DNA of 37,500 nucleotides, from the NCBI GenBank assembly GCA_905221605.1, contig CAJNDS010002144.1, positions 500,147 to 537,646 on the forward strand, read 5' to 3'. Source of the DNA: Symbiodinium natans. Lineage: Eukaryota > Sar > Dinophyceae > Suessiales > Symbiodiniaceae. The position numbers and the translations under genes were made by a program. The notes under the pieces are model-generated. The model did no database searches. It was given only the letters and a program-made list of their open reading frames with translations, and was not told the DNA's origin. Positions 17,613-26,968 of the stretch are shown here, piece after piece (within the stretch, counting starts at the first letter, position 1; each line of letters begins with the position of its first letter).

Positions 17613-17867
17613 GTGTCGCCACACCAGCCTCTTGCCAGCCTCCGCTTTCCGGAAAGAGAGGAGGCGCATCTTCAAGCGCTGTGCATTGTGCTTGTTTTTC
17701 AGCCCTTGCAACTTCTTTCCAACAAAAAAAGAGTTCTAAGTGCTCTTTCCACGGCTCTGCGCTGTGTGGAAACTGTTTCTGCGGACGCATTCAGCAGTTT
17801 GGGTGACGGAGATTCCTTGCCTTACAGCCTGCCTGTAGAAGTTCGAGAACTGTGCGTCATCCTGTGA
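17613..17867 (+). pseudogene. Relative of the copia 3' small ORF (C-terminal end)
   Basis: The + strand ORF ends in PVEVRELCVIL and a stop, matching the C-terminus GVEVRELCVIL of the copia ORF at 8015-8452. Nucleotide similarity continues past the stop: 17826-17925 matches the reverse complement of about 7965-8050, and 18305-18352 matches the reverse complement of about 7906-7960, right up to the copia 3' LTR edge. Upstream of the shared end the ORF does not resemble the copia ORF and lacks its helix and H/C motif. So a + strand relative of the copia 3' end is present, interrupted by about 370 bp. The remainder of this ORF is unassigned. Confidence 0.55.
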
Positions 17868-17925
17868 GAGTGCGACACAGTGAGTTTTTTGCAGTTTGCA
17901 GTTTTGTGTGCATTGCTTGAAGTTG

Positions 17926-18304
17926 CACAGAGTCGTTTGCTGAATGAAAATTTTTGGCATTGATGGCTTATACCGGTTTTACCCCTGATGCGTTGTGACA
18001 TCATCAGCACTTGAACAGACACGCGTTGGCGAAATACTTCGTTTGTGCTTTGCTCTGCCTGAAGCTAGCTGATGGATTTAGCAAGCACTGTGGAGGTCCG
18101 TCCTGGCAAAGCTAGAATTGCTTGTGTGTTTTGCAGCCCTGAAAGCGGGGCCATAACTTGAACTTCGTCTGGCAATGCTGCTGGCCCGCCAGTTGAGCTG
18201 CAGGTCTTGGTTGGTGTTTCTGTGGATGGAGTCACACTTCAAGCCTGGAGTTGACCAACGTTGCGTCACCGTTTTCTGTCAAGCTCTGGAGTTTTCTGCG
18301 GTCT
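17926..18304 (+). repeat. Insertion in the copia-like 3' region, with direct repeat copy 2
   Basis: This stretch separates two blocks that are adjacent in the copia element at 7.9-8.05 kb. It contains the second copy (about 18093-18195) of the repeat seen at 17261-17360. It is therefore probably an independent insertion, though I found no clear terminal inverted repeats or target duplication. Confidence 0.5.
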
Positions 18305-18449
18305 GCTCAGCTTTTGAAGTTTTCCCAGTAGCCTGAGGAACGATCAGCGGTGGAAGTCTTGCAATGAGGGCCTCTGCGCCAGCAGTTGCTTTGCAGTCAC
18401 AACTTCTTTTGCGCTTGCTGGCTTGCATAGTTTGGCTTTCAAAGTTTTG

Positions 18450-18594
18450 GTGGGTTGCTGCGGGTTTGGTGGTTGTGTTTTGTGGTGGTTTTGGTGTGTT
18501 TGCTTTGGTTTTTGGACCTACTCTGTTTTACCTCTGGTGTTAAGACCACAAGAAGCGCTGCTGATGTCGTAAAGAGGCGTTGGTTCAAAAAAAA
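18450..18594 (+). repeat. Dispersed GT-rich tract plus conserved block, copy 2
   Basis: The GT-rich tract (GTGGTTTTGGTGTGTTTG type) is followed by GCGCTGCTGATGTCGTAAAG and an A run. It is the most diverged of the three copies (others at 1953-2100 and 31130-31267). Confidence 0.45.
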
Positions 18595-19205
18595 TGGTTT
18601 CTCTCTTGGTCAAGTGTTCGATCTTGGCCATGGCTGGCCTTTTAACGCTGATGGACATGGTCCATTAACTTGGTGCAACCACAATTGGCATGAATCAATG
18701 ATGGGCTGGATTGGCGCACCGCTGCTTGCATCTTGTTGATTGCATTTCTCCATCGCAAAAGCAGACCAGGCATTGACTCTGACTGCTTTAATCTGCCGCG
18801 ATCAATCCAGGCGCCTTGCAGCCTTGCTAAGCTGCTTCCTTGCACATTGACACCTTCCAAACATTGACCCCGTGGATGCATGCAATTGCGAAGAGGCACT
18901 GGTCTGGACCTCCCAACAGGTCTGTGTTGGACACAAGAATGGGCTGCAAATCAAGACGTCCCATTGTTCCCAAACGGAGCTCCGAGAAGATGTTCTCCCG
19001 AGTGAGACTAAGAGAGGTCATCAGGTGAACGTCTAACGTCAACCTTGCGAAGTATCAATTTAAAAGCATGCGTATCACACCAGCGCTCAAGGAAGTACTT
19101 CAAATCGCCATCACGTGGAATTTCCGTGGAATGCCAGCGAACAAGTACAGCGCAGTAAGCTGCGGAAGTCAGCTATTGGTCTGAACTTGGCAGCAGTGAA
19201 CCATG
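18595..19205. other. No recognisable gene on +, left half of an interrupted - strand finger at the right edge
   Basis: Read on the - strand, the last bases before 19206 give MVHCCQV, which fits the end of a CCCH finger whose first half lies at 29445-29520. A stop follows shortly. The rest shows nothing I can assign. Confidence 0.4.
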
Positions 19206-19331
19206 CGGGTTATGTGTTTACTCATGGTTGTTTGCAGTTTTTGAGAAAGTCATCATGCTTTGTTGCTTATGGTTCAAGCCACACACCATACACGAGCAGC
19301 ATGAGTGCATCGCTCTGCCTTTAATTTTTCT
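19206..19331 (+). repeat. Terminal repeat A1
   Basis: 126 bp, identical to A2 (28959-29084) except for three substitutions, with no indels. It starts CGGGTTATGTGTTTACTCATGG. The flank just outside reads GTGAACCATG, and GTGAAC also ends B1 and B2. Confidence 0.92.
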
Positions 19332-19449
19332 TTGACAGCTGTAACACAGCACATGCTTTGAAATTCACCAGGACTACATTTAGCTTGTGTGGCTGTTCTA
19401 AGTTTTTCCCATTAGGGGTCGTGCACGCTGCTCTCGTGGAGAGCGGCAG

Positions 19450-20241
19450 ATGGGAGAACCAGCCCCGGAGCTGTACTCGTCGTTCGGGCCTAGCAGCTCA
19501 AGCATTGACCTTGAGAGCCGTGTTTTGGAGCTGGAGAGGGAGCTTGAAGGGGAAAGAGAGGTGAGAGAAGCATTGGCTTTGCGAGTGGTTTCTTTGCAGC
19601 AAGAGCTGTCCCGGATGGACTCTCGCTTGCGAGCCTTAGAGCATCATCACTCCTTTGTTGCTTCACAGCTCTGCATTCCGTCTGCCAGCGCCTCTCTGGA
19701 GGACTCTTCGCTTTTGCACAGCACCTGTCCCGTCATATGAGCAGCTAGATGCTTTGACAGCAGAGTCCTCCTCTTTGGCAGTTTCCGAGACTAGCCCTCC
19801 TCGTGCATCCTTTGTCTGCAAGAGGTACCGAGGTGTTAAGAGGCCCTATATGAGGCTCAAGACTATGCTTTGCCACCTGCAGGTGACTCTGGCAGTGCAA
19901 CGACCCTGCCTGGAGAGCAGCCAGCATGCCAGGCTAAAGAGACCTCGCACTTCCCTCCCACTCCACCTGGACTCCCAGTTTTCAGCCAGCCTGTTTTGGA
20001 TGTTGAGTTGGAATCACCTCAATCCAAGTCGTCTTGGGAGGTTGTCATTGCACCCCAAACTTGGAAGACGCTTTGCATTCGTGTGCTATGGCAGCCGGGC
20101 CCTGCCCCAAGTCCAAGCCTACACGAGCACAAGCCCTGGCTCTGCATTCACCCGTACCTGCACCACTTCGCATTGTCTGTCCCAGAACAGGTCCAGAATC
20201 CAGACCCGCATCCTTGCATCGCCCTCTGCTTGCACCGGTGA
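19450..20241 (+). pseudogene. N-terminal coiled-coil region upstream of the tyrosine recombinase
   Basis: The first frame (19450-19740) begins MGEPAPELYSSFGPSSSSID and then forms a clear coiled coil (SRVLELERELEGEREV, LALRVVSLQQELSRMDSRL). Coding appears to pass to another frame near 19.73 kb (SYEQLDALTAESSS), then back to the first frame at about 19870-20241 (Pro/Ser-rich), and finally into the YR frame. The coiled coil is a natural multimerisation segment, so this may be a gag-like or structural N-terminus fused to YR. No capsid motif is visible. The frame changes indicate decay or sequence error. Confidence 0.5.
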
Positions 20242-21641
20242 GATTTCCTTCTCAACAGGGCTTAGGCAACGACAGCTTTGGGGTAGGTGCTCTGCCCGGG
20301 CCTGCATACCGATCAGCTTCGGAATATGCAGTTTACCCTTCACAGCATCGTGTGTCATTTGTGCATCCGAGCCCTAAATCGCTCTCTGCAGTCGGAGCCC
20401 CTAAGCCCTCTACACAAGGAGGCCCTTTGCCTTGCCCGAGGCCAGCAAACGTACCGAAGCTTGGTGTGCCAGGCGCTCGCAGGGGGGCTGGGGCTGAAGT
20501 CAAACCGGTGGTACCCCAGCAGGATGTACACTCCAGGACTTGGGCAAAAATTTTTCTGCTTTGGCAAAGCTTGGTGGAGCTTATCTTGCCTTTCAGCCCG
20601 ATACTTCAAGGGCTTGAATCTTCACCCACCAAGGAGGCTTTGACCTCTCGGTTTTTGCGTTTCAACTCTGACACAACGGTGTTCAGGTATGTCAAGGTGT
20701 GCTTGGCTTATTTTGGCTTTCTCTCTGAGCTGGGGAAGACTTTGCAGGACCTCTCTCAGACAGATGCAGTGGAGTGTGTCTTTCTCCTGCATCGTAGCTC
20801 CGAAGAAGAGTCTTCCCCTACTTTTGAGAATGTCCATCCCACCAATACTTTGAAGGCTCTTAGATGGTTGATTCGCACTGTGCAGCTCCACTTTCCAGAC
20901 ACGTACTCTGGCTTGTTCCGTACTTTGTCACAACCAGCACAGTGTGAAAGGAAGGAGTCCGTGCCTTTGCCTTTGGACTTTGTGGCTTACCTTGAGTTCC
21001 TTGTGCTAAGCATGGATACTTTGCCCTTGGATCGTTTATTGGCGGGGTCCCTTTTGGTGTGCATTTGGGCTTCTCTCCGTTTCGGAGATGCCTCTCATGT
21101 GCTTTGGTCCTCCCTCATTTACGACAATGGGGTGCTTCGGGGCGTGGCTCACCGCACGAAAACCTCCTCCAGGGGCATGCCTTTTGCTCTACATGGCATT
21201 GGCCTTTACGGTGATTGGGCTTCGGGGTATCTTGTGGCTTTGCACGAGCTTTGGAACTCGCTGGCTTTGCGCTCGCCAGCAGTTCCTGACTATCTTTTCT
21301 TTGTCTCTGCCCTCTTGGACGGAAATCAGGACATTGAAGACTTTGATACCCTCTTTGCCCCGGCCACCTACGCCTTTTGCCTTAAAAAACTTCGGCTTCT
21401 CTTGTCGTCTTGGGGTCGCCTTTCACCCCAGCAGATCAGCAATTATACTTTGCACAGCTGTAAGAGTACCCTGCTTAGTTGGGCCGCCCAGCAAACTTTG
21501 CCTGTGTCTTTTCGCAAACAACAAGGCCATCATCGGTCATCCGACAGCGCAACGCTTTATGGCCGCGATGATGTTTACCTGGCTTTGGAGACCAGAAGCC
21601 CTCAGGTCTGGGTCCTTCGTGCCTTTGGTGCCTCAGCATAG
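20034..21641 (+). CDS. Tyrosine recombinase of the split-repeat element
   Basis: A 535-residue ORF. Residues about 1-190 are Pro/Ser-rich. A helical core-binding region spans about 200-330. The catalytic set is visible in order: Arg349 (ASLRFGDA), Lys376 (HRTKTSS), His474-x-x-Lys477 (LHSCKSTLLSWAAQ), His499/His500 (GHHRSSDS) and Tyr509 (TLYGRDD). The enzyme would integrate the circular cDNA by forming a 3' phosphotyrosine link. The second box has HxxK where most family members have HxxR, a conservative change that may reduce or merely shift activity. The start shown is only the first in-frame Met. The true N-terminus probably lies in the coiled-coil frame upstream. After Tyr509 coding seems to move to the frame ending at 22131. 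Confidence 0.85.
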   Translation: MGGCHCTPNLEDALHSCAMAAGPCPKSKPTRAQALALHSPVPAPLRIVCPRTGPESRPASLHRPLLAPVRFPSQQGLGNDSFGVGALPGPAYRSASEYAVYPSQHRVSFVHPSPKSLSAVGAPKPSTQGGPLPCPRPANVPKLGVPGARRGAGAEVKPVVPQQDVHSRTWAKIFLLWQSLVELILPFSPILQGLESSPTKEALTSRFLRFNSDTTVFRYVKVCLAYFGFLSELGKTLQDLSQTDAVECVFLLHRSSEEESSPTFENVHPTNTLKALRWLIRTVQLHFPDTYSGLFRTLSQPAQCERKESVPLPLDFVAYLEFLVLSMDTLPLDRLLAGSLLVCIWASLRFGDASHVLWSSLIYDNGVLRGVAHRTKTSSRGMPFALHGIGLYGDWASGYLVALHELWNSLALRSPAVPDYLFFVSALLDGNQDIEDFDTLFAPATYAFCLKKLRLLLSSWGRLSPQQISNYTLHSCKSTLLSWAAQQTLPVSFRKQQGHHRSSDSATLYGRDDVYLALETRSPQVWVLRAFGASA

Positions 21642-22131
21642 GGGTGGACAGGTGCCGTTGTCGGAGCCGTCGTTCGTGCCTCGCTTGCGCTTTGACGGCG
21701 TGCCTCGCACCGCAGCGGTTCCTGTGCGTTTCCGTCCAGGAACCTCGGCTCTCCAGGAACTCTCAGACGCATTGCAACCCTTGTCTCCCTTTGCGCCTGT
21801 CCCCGGCCCAGGTTCGGTTTTGCCTGCCCTTGAGCAGCATGCTTCAGCCACGGCTCCGTCCCTTGCCGCTGATACTGGGGAGACACTAGACAGTGCCCCG
21901 GGACCAATCTCGGCTTCTGATTCAGAGGAGGATTCAGCTTTGCTATTCATGTGTTCCAAGCGCACAGCTCACCGCGCAAAAATCTGCGCGATGTCTGACT
22001 CCCAGGTGGCATTTGAGGGCAGCTCGTACAGAGCAGCGTGCGGTGCCTTTCTGCTTACAGAATGGCAAGTGTGCACCTCCAGACCTCAGGGCTGCAGCCT
22101 TTGTCGTAGACCCTCCTGCTTTGGATCCTGA
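21560..22131 (+). pseudogene. C-terminal tail of the recombinase ORF with Cys/His motif
   Basis: In the frame opening before 21088, the sequence after the recombinase Tyr reads as a Pro-rich linker (VRFRPGTSALQELSDALQP), an acidic stretch (ASDSEEDSALLF) and then a ligand-like pattern: CSKRTAHRAKIC, YRAACGAFL and CSLCRRPSC. Many dinoflagellate recombinase-type proteins, as I recall them, end in a comparable CG...C-x-x-C module. It is out of frame with the catalytic domain by one base near 21.56-21.62 kb. Metal binding is inferred from Cys/His spacing only. Confidence 0.5.
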
Positions 22132-22733
22132 GCTCGTGAGCCCTCTCCTTTACTTTGAGGTGCTTCGTCGATACTGGAGCGGCCGTACGAGCGATCCTTC
22201 ATTTTCCAACTGCTAATCTTTGACATGCAGAGCACATGCTTTAAAACGAGACAAGAGCTTTGCAGGGTTGACATTTTGTGCGCCTGTCGTGAGGAGCGAA
22301 GTATGGGCTTTTATTCTAGAATAGCAAACGTGGCTCAGGGCGTCTCGAGATTCTTGTCTGGAGCTTTATGCGCAGTGAGCTTGCGTCATACAGACTGCGT
22401 ACACATGGCAACCCACTTCTGAGCATGGGCTTGACATACCTGCAGTGCTTTGGTCACGCTTCGCCGCTCCGAGCTGGCTTGCTTTAGCCTTGGGGTTGCA
22501 GGGCCTTGGGAAGCCCAGGAGATCACCTCCTTTGCGTTCGGAGCTCAGCTTTGGGCAGACTCTGTTTTTAACTCAGAGCTTCAGTCTACCCAAATAGCGT
22601 ACACAGTGCTTCTGCAGAGCGTCAGTGCTCCAGCTTGCAGCTTGACTGCTTTCACCTGCAGCACGCGGGTCAGTGCGTATGATTTCAGAGCTTTGGGGCC
22701 CGAAGACCTTTTGAGGGTCCCTTTCTTGCAGCC
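22132..22733 (+). other. Spacer between recombinase and Trp-rich ORF
   Basis: About 600 bp with only short frames. It shares the strong CTTTG/TTTGC bias of the whole element. I see no regulatory signal. Confidence 0.4.
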
Positions 22734-23554
22734 ATGCCACTGAACACGCAGGATCTCCCTGCTGCTTTTGGGCAGACAAACAGCACCGACCTCTTGCGCT
22801 TGGTCGATTGGATGGATGAGGCTGCTTCGTGGGCATCGACGCAAGGTGGCACGGAAGCTGAGTGGCTTTGGCACTGGGCCACAGCAGATGCTGGCTCCTT
22901 TGGGGCGATCCTGGACACGTGCAAGTCACGCGCCGGAGCCTTTTCGCGTCATGAATGGCTTTGGCATTGGTGCTCGTACCTTATGGTCAGCCCCAGCGCC
23001 CATACGGCCCCGCAGCAATCTGCTGCATCCCAGCCATCCTCAGGGTCGGGCAACCAAGGCTTCGATGGTTGTTGCCACGCTTTGGATGTCGGAAGCTTTA
23101 GCGCGAGCCCAGAAAACCTCCTCCTCTGCGGCAGAGTGGCTTTGGTTTTGGATGGAGGAGAGCACCACATACGACTTTTCCGAGATCCTTGACCTTGCCC
23201 ACGCCATGGGGGGAAGCCAGAACTACAGCAGGGAGGAATGGCTTTGGCACATGGTCAAAGAGCAGGGGCCCCCCCCCCCCGGCTCCGCCATCTCAGCCTT
23301 TGCCCGCGTCGTCCCCTGGTACTGGACAGGACACGGGCGCCGCTAGTCAGTCCTCTGGCTCTGGCTCTGGCACTGGCATCCGTACTTTGGGCTCCTCGCA
23401 GCAGACCATCGTAGTCGAAAAGCTGGTGAGGTACTGCAGGTCTCCGTGCGAAGTGTGCGGGAGCGGGCGCTGCGGCCTCCAACTTGATCGCATCGATCAA
23501 CCCCATATCCATCTTTGTGGTCACTGTTATAAAGCTTTTCGCAATAGTCAGTGA
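22734..23554 (+). pseudogene. Trp-rich repeat protein with Cys-rich C-terminus, frameshifted
   Basis: The frame starting MPLNTQDLPAAFGQTN at 22734 contains AEWLWHWATADAGSFGAILD and ends its module in HEWLWHW. The next frame (22768-23346) repeats the layout as AEWLWFWMEE, DFSEILDLAHAMGG and REEWLWHM. So a module of about 40 residues bounded by E-W-L-W-(H/F) is duplicated. After a run of 12 C (23269-23280) coding moves to the frame of 23189-23554, with a Ser/Gly linker and CRSPCEVCGSGRC plus HLCGHC, a pattern fit for one or two zinc sites. I know no named family for the Trp module. Its position between YR and gag-like ORFs suggests an element-specific structural or nucleic-acid binding protein. 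Confidence 0.5.
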
Positions 23555-23989
23555 TGCTTTGAGTGATGCTTTGAGTTGATTTTGGCACTTGGTCTAGCTT
23601 TCAGCTCGCAGAATGGTCTCTAGGCAGACGCAGGGGGGCACCGGGCCCGAGGCCGCCTCATTCCCACACCTGGGCTTTGTTTGGCTTTGATCTCTTGAGA
23701 TCCAGCAATGGTGTACTCCGATTTCTCCTCTTTTGAGCTTGTTGAGGTAGAGCTCAAAGCTTGATTCGCCTGTTCTAAAGTGCTTCACACCTTTGCTTTG
23801 ATCTCCGACTCTTTGCCATTAGGCCGACTTTGGTGCTGGGAAGGAGAAAAGACCGTGTAGCTTATCTATGTTTCAGGGTCCCTTGTGTGCAGGACGATCG
23901 GGGATGCTTGGGACTGCTGCTGTGTGAATGCCTCTGTAATTGCAACCTTTGCTTTGTACTTGCAGCATTATGTCTTGCTCGCCCAGGTC
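23555..23989 (+). other. Spacer before the gag-like ORF
   Basis: No convincing ORF. It carries repeated TGCTTTGAGT(G/T) near 23553-23580 and continues the element's CTTTG-rich composition. Confidence 0.4.
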
Positions 23990-25292
23990 ATGGCATCGAC
24001 TCATCTCGCGGAGGATGGGGGCCCACAACCTCAGTCACCTTCCAAAGGCACTGCACATCTCTCTGAGCTTTGTGCTGCTTTGGATGTTCACATCCCTGCT
24101 GAGCTTTCTTTGCATGATGAGTTTGATCGCACTGCTCGCAATTTTGGCATGGTGGCCACCTCCTTTGCACAGCTTGATGAGTGGATGCACAAACTGGCTT
24201 TGATACCCAACCATCACAAGTCATCGGGGATATTCGCCTGCTTTGGTGCCAAGCTCATACGTTGGCTACAAAGGCCCCAGGGCAACCAGCAGGGGGCGAG
24301 AACACAGGGTCGGCGCATCCCAAGCCTTTGGCAACCGCTTCTAATCAGTCTTCTTGGTCCGACACCTTCCCGGCTAAGCTCTCTTCTGAAGTGACTTTGC
24401 AGCTTCGCCAATCTTTTCTGCAAAAGTATCCTTCTGAAGTCTTAGACGATGCTTCCATGCCTGGAGCCCGGCTTTTGGCTTTGGCTTTCAAGCAAGCTTC
24501 GCAGTCTGAGTGGAAATTCATCCCTTGGAAGTGGAGGATGTCTGTCACTGAGCCTGAGGAACAGCAGGTTACGAGGCCGAAAAAGGTTCCCAGGGTGGAT
24601 TTGGCCGAGCTTTTGCTGGACGACATACCTTCCCGTTCTATCCCCGATACTTTGGGAATGTTCGCTCTGAGCAAGATTCTTCGATTGCACAGTGTGGCCA
24701 TGGCTTTGGTGACTGATGTACACTTGGTCACACTAAAGGCCTACGAGGCCCGCTTCCTCAAGGTGGCCGGTGCAAGGTTTGAATCCAACTCGGGGCTAAG
24801 GGCGCCCAATGCTTTGGAGTGTGAGCAGGCCGACAGGAGATTCTGGGAAAGTGTCTCTGAGCTCCGCATTCAAGGTTGGGCTTTGGACGACTGCATCCAT
24901 GAGTGTTCCACTGTGCGGTCAGAGCTCCTGGCTTTGCTGTCCCCCAGGCCTTTCATTGCCAAAGCCTTTCGGAAAGGGGAAGGCAAAGGCAAGTACTCTA
25001 ACCCTCCTCCCCCACCCCGTCAGCCGGGCAGGGGAAAAGGTGCCAAAACGCGGGGGGGGGGGGAGGGAAACCCAGGGGCGCCACTGGCGCTGGCACCGAG
25101 AACAAGCAAGAGCGGGTTTCCTCAGCCACTATAGACGGTGAAGTTAAGACTTTGTGCATGCGCTGGAGCCAGCGCACTGGTTGCCGCAACCCCACCTGTC
25201 GCTTTGCGCATAAGTGTCCAGTCAAGCTTTCCAATGGCAAGGTGTGCCTCGGTGACCATCCGGCCTGGAAGCACCCTGACAATCCGCATTAG
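23990..25292 (+). CDS. Gag-like protein with CCCH zinc finger, frameshifted
   Basis: An ATG at 23990 (context CCAGGTCATGG) opens MASTHLAEDGG, followed by a helical stretch (LSELCAALDVHIPAELSLHD, FAQLDEWMHKL). The frame changes near 24.2 kb to that of 24181-25134, a mostly helical region (AKLSSEVTLQLRQSF, DTLGMFALSKILRLHSVAMA, FWESVSELRIQGWALDDC) ending in a basic Pro/Gly tract (GKGKYSNPPPPPRQPGRGKG). At a 12-G run (25052-25063) coding moves by one base, and the new frame encodes a CCCH finger at 25155-25211: CMRWSQRTGC then CRNPTC then CRFAH, spacing C-x8-C-x4-C-x3-H. A second ligand group follows (CPVK, CLGDHPAWKH). Helical body, basic tract and finger fit a gag that packages RNA. It precedes the RT ORF, as gag usually does. 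Confidence 0.65.
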
Positions 25293-25375
25293 GGGGGACC
25301 GACTCCTCGGGGCCGCAGGTTCCGGAGTCCGGTCTGTCCACCTCTCCCCCCAAGCTGGCTCTCAGCCATAGGCCT

Positions 25376-26968
25376 TTGGACGAGCCTCCGCCTTTTTCCT
25401 CACCGGCTTTTACTCCGGGGGGCGGGCCTTTGCAAGTCCGCTCATTGGACAACCAGCCGATTTCTCCGGCAGAGTCATCCTGCACTGACAAGCATCCCCC
25501 TTGCGCTTCGGCCACCACTTGTCACACGGCTCCCGCCGATGAATCACCTCTTTTACTGTTTTCAGCGGGGTCTCCGCTCGACGACTTGGGAGCTCAGTCT
25601 CACTCTTTGGACGAGGAGGACCTGAGTCAGCACACTCTTCCTCCGCGTTCGTTACTTTCATCTTCGGTGCAGGCGCTGCATGCAGCCTTGCCCCCTTCGA
25701 GCGCCCCCTTTTTCCTTCACATATGTTCGGGCCGATCCTTGCCCTTGGGGATGGCTTTCCAGCACATAGGGGTAGATGTCCTCGAGGTGGGCCTCAGCGT
25801 CTCTCAGGACTTGGATCTTTGTGACGACACCTTTTTTGAGCAGCTTTTGCGCATCTGCTGCAGCAGATCTGTGTTCCTCGCACACAGCTCCTCCGCTTCA
25901 GAGGGGTTTGAAAGCTTGAGGTCTTGGACTGGCCCCCCGCTTCAGGCGCTTTCCCAGGCAGACCTTCTACCTTTGCACGCTAAAGACACAGGACTGGCCT
26001 TGAAGGTCCAGGAAGCTCACCTGCGTCAGGTGCGCTGTGTCCAGGCGCTGCGTGCGGCGTTCGTATCTGGCGCACAGGTTTCTTTGGAGCAAGACGCGCA
26101 TTGCAAATCGTGGCTGGAACCTGCTTCTTTGCATTTCCTTAAGGAAATCAATGCCGATCTTGTTTGTGTTGCAGCCTGTGCACTCGAGATACCAGACCAC
26201 GAGGCGGGCTGGCTTTTTGCGACATCTTGGAGGCCTTTTCAGGAACTTGCCTCTTCGTGCGTGCATGACCATGAGGCCTCCCGTGCTTTGACAGTTCCCT
26301 TGTCGGAACGCAGCAGACTGTTCGGAGAGAAGAGTCGAACCCTGGCCTCAGCATACGCGGCCTTGGCCTTGCCCTTGTTTCCTGCGTCAGCGTCGGGTCC
26401 AGGACGTTCACTAGATTTCCAGAATGCACCTTTGCTCTCAGAGACAAAAGGAGTCAGTGACGCACCCGTATCGGTGCAGGGGGGAGCGGGCATCTTCTCC
26501 CTCCCAGACTGGAGCGTGCCCCAGCAAGGAATCCCTGACTGTTTCCACGACTTTCGGAGCACCTTGCAAGCCTTTCTGCTCAAACGGCAGCATCCCAGGC
26601 GCTTACGGGAACTTCTGATGTCCGGGTCCGCTGAGTTGCTCTTTTCAGACGCGGATGTGGCAGCTTTGCGTCAGGACTTTGCATCCTGGGCTGCAAAAAC
26701 AAGACCTGACCTCCAGTGGGACTGGGATGTGCCAGAACATCAACCATACTGCCTCCATGCCTTGCAATCTCTGTCACGCCTTGTGCAAGACAGGGACACG
26801 ACTCGACTTTGTTCCCTTGTCTCCTCTCCGGAGTTCCTACGGGCTTTGATGGGGATATCCCCATGTCCAATGTGCTCATCCCTCAGGGCACCGACCACCC
26901 CTTTGAGCAATCTGTGCACATATGCCACGGCAATTGGTCCAGTGCCGACAGTGATTTGGACACTTTGA
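25376..26968 (+). CDS. Methyltransferase-like domain leading into RT
   Basis: A 530-residue ORF. After about 110 Ser/Pro-rich residues comes a Rossmann-like region at about residues 110-305: FFLHICSGRSLPLGMAF (a motif I-like C-S-G loop), VDVLEVGLS, DDTFFEQLLRICCS, FLAHSSSASEG, then AQVSLEQDAHCKSWLEP and AGWLFATSWRPFQEL. I recall similar domains beside RT in dinoflagellate elements, where the order CSG loop, Pro-x-Cys segment and LEQP recalls motifs I, IV and VI of cytosine methyltransferases. Here the segment expected to carry the catalytic Cys reads AHSSSASEG, so activity is probably lost. Residues 390-500 look like the N-terminus of the RT region (DFASWAAKTRPDLQWDWDVP). Coding passes to the next frame near 26.85 kb. 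Confidence 0.55.
   Translation: MDEPPPFSSPAFTPGGGPLQVRSLDNQPISPAESSCTDKHPPCASATTCHTAPADESPLLLFSAGSPLDDLGAQSHSLDEEDLSQHTLPPRSLLSSSVQALHAALPPSSAPFFLHICSGRSLPLGMAFQHIGVDVLEVGLSVSQDLDLCDDTFFEQLLRICCSRSVFLAHSSSASEGFESLRSWTGPPLQALSQADLLPLHAKDTGLALKVQEAHLRQVRCVQALRAAFVSGAQVSLEQDAHCKSWLEPASLHFLKEINADLVCVAACALEIPDHEAGWLFATSWRPFQELASSCVHDHEASRALTVPLSERSRLFGEKSRTLASAYAALALPLFPASASGPGRSLDFQNAPLLSETKGVSDAPVSVQGGAGIFSLPDWSVPQQGIPDCFHDFRSTLQAFLLKRQHPRRLRELLMSGSAELLFSDADVAALRQDFASWAAKTRPDLQWDWDVPEHQPYCLHALQSLSRLVQDRDTTRLCSLVSSPEFLRALMGISPCPMCSSLRAPTTPLSNLCTYATAIGPVPTVIWTL

Noticed and set aside
19631-19740. Reading 19450-19740 as a complete small protein
   Set aside because: It ends abruptly after a coiled coil while coherent sequence continues in another frame, so a frame break is more likely.
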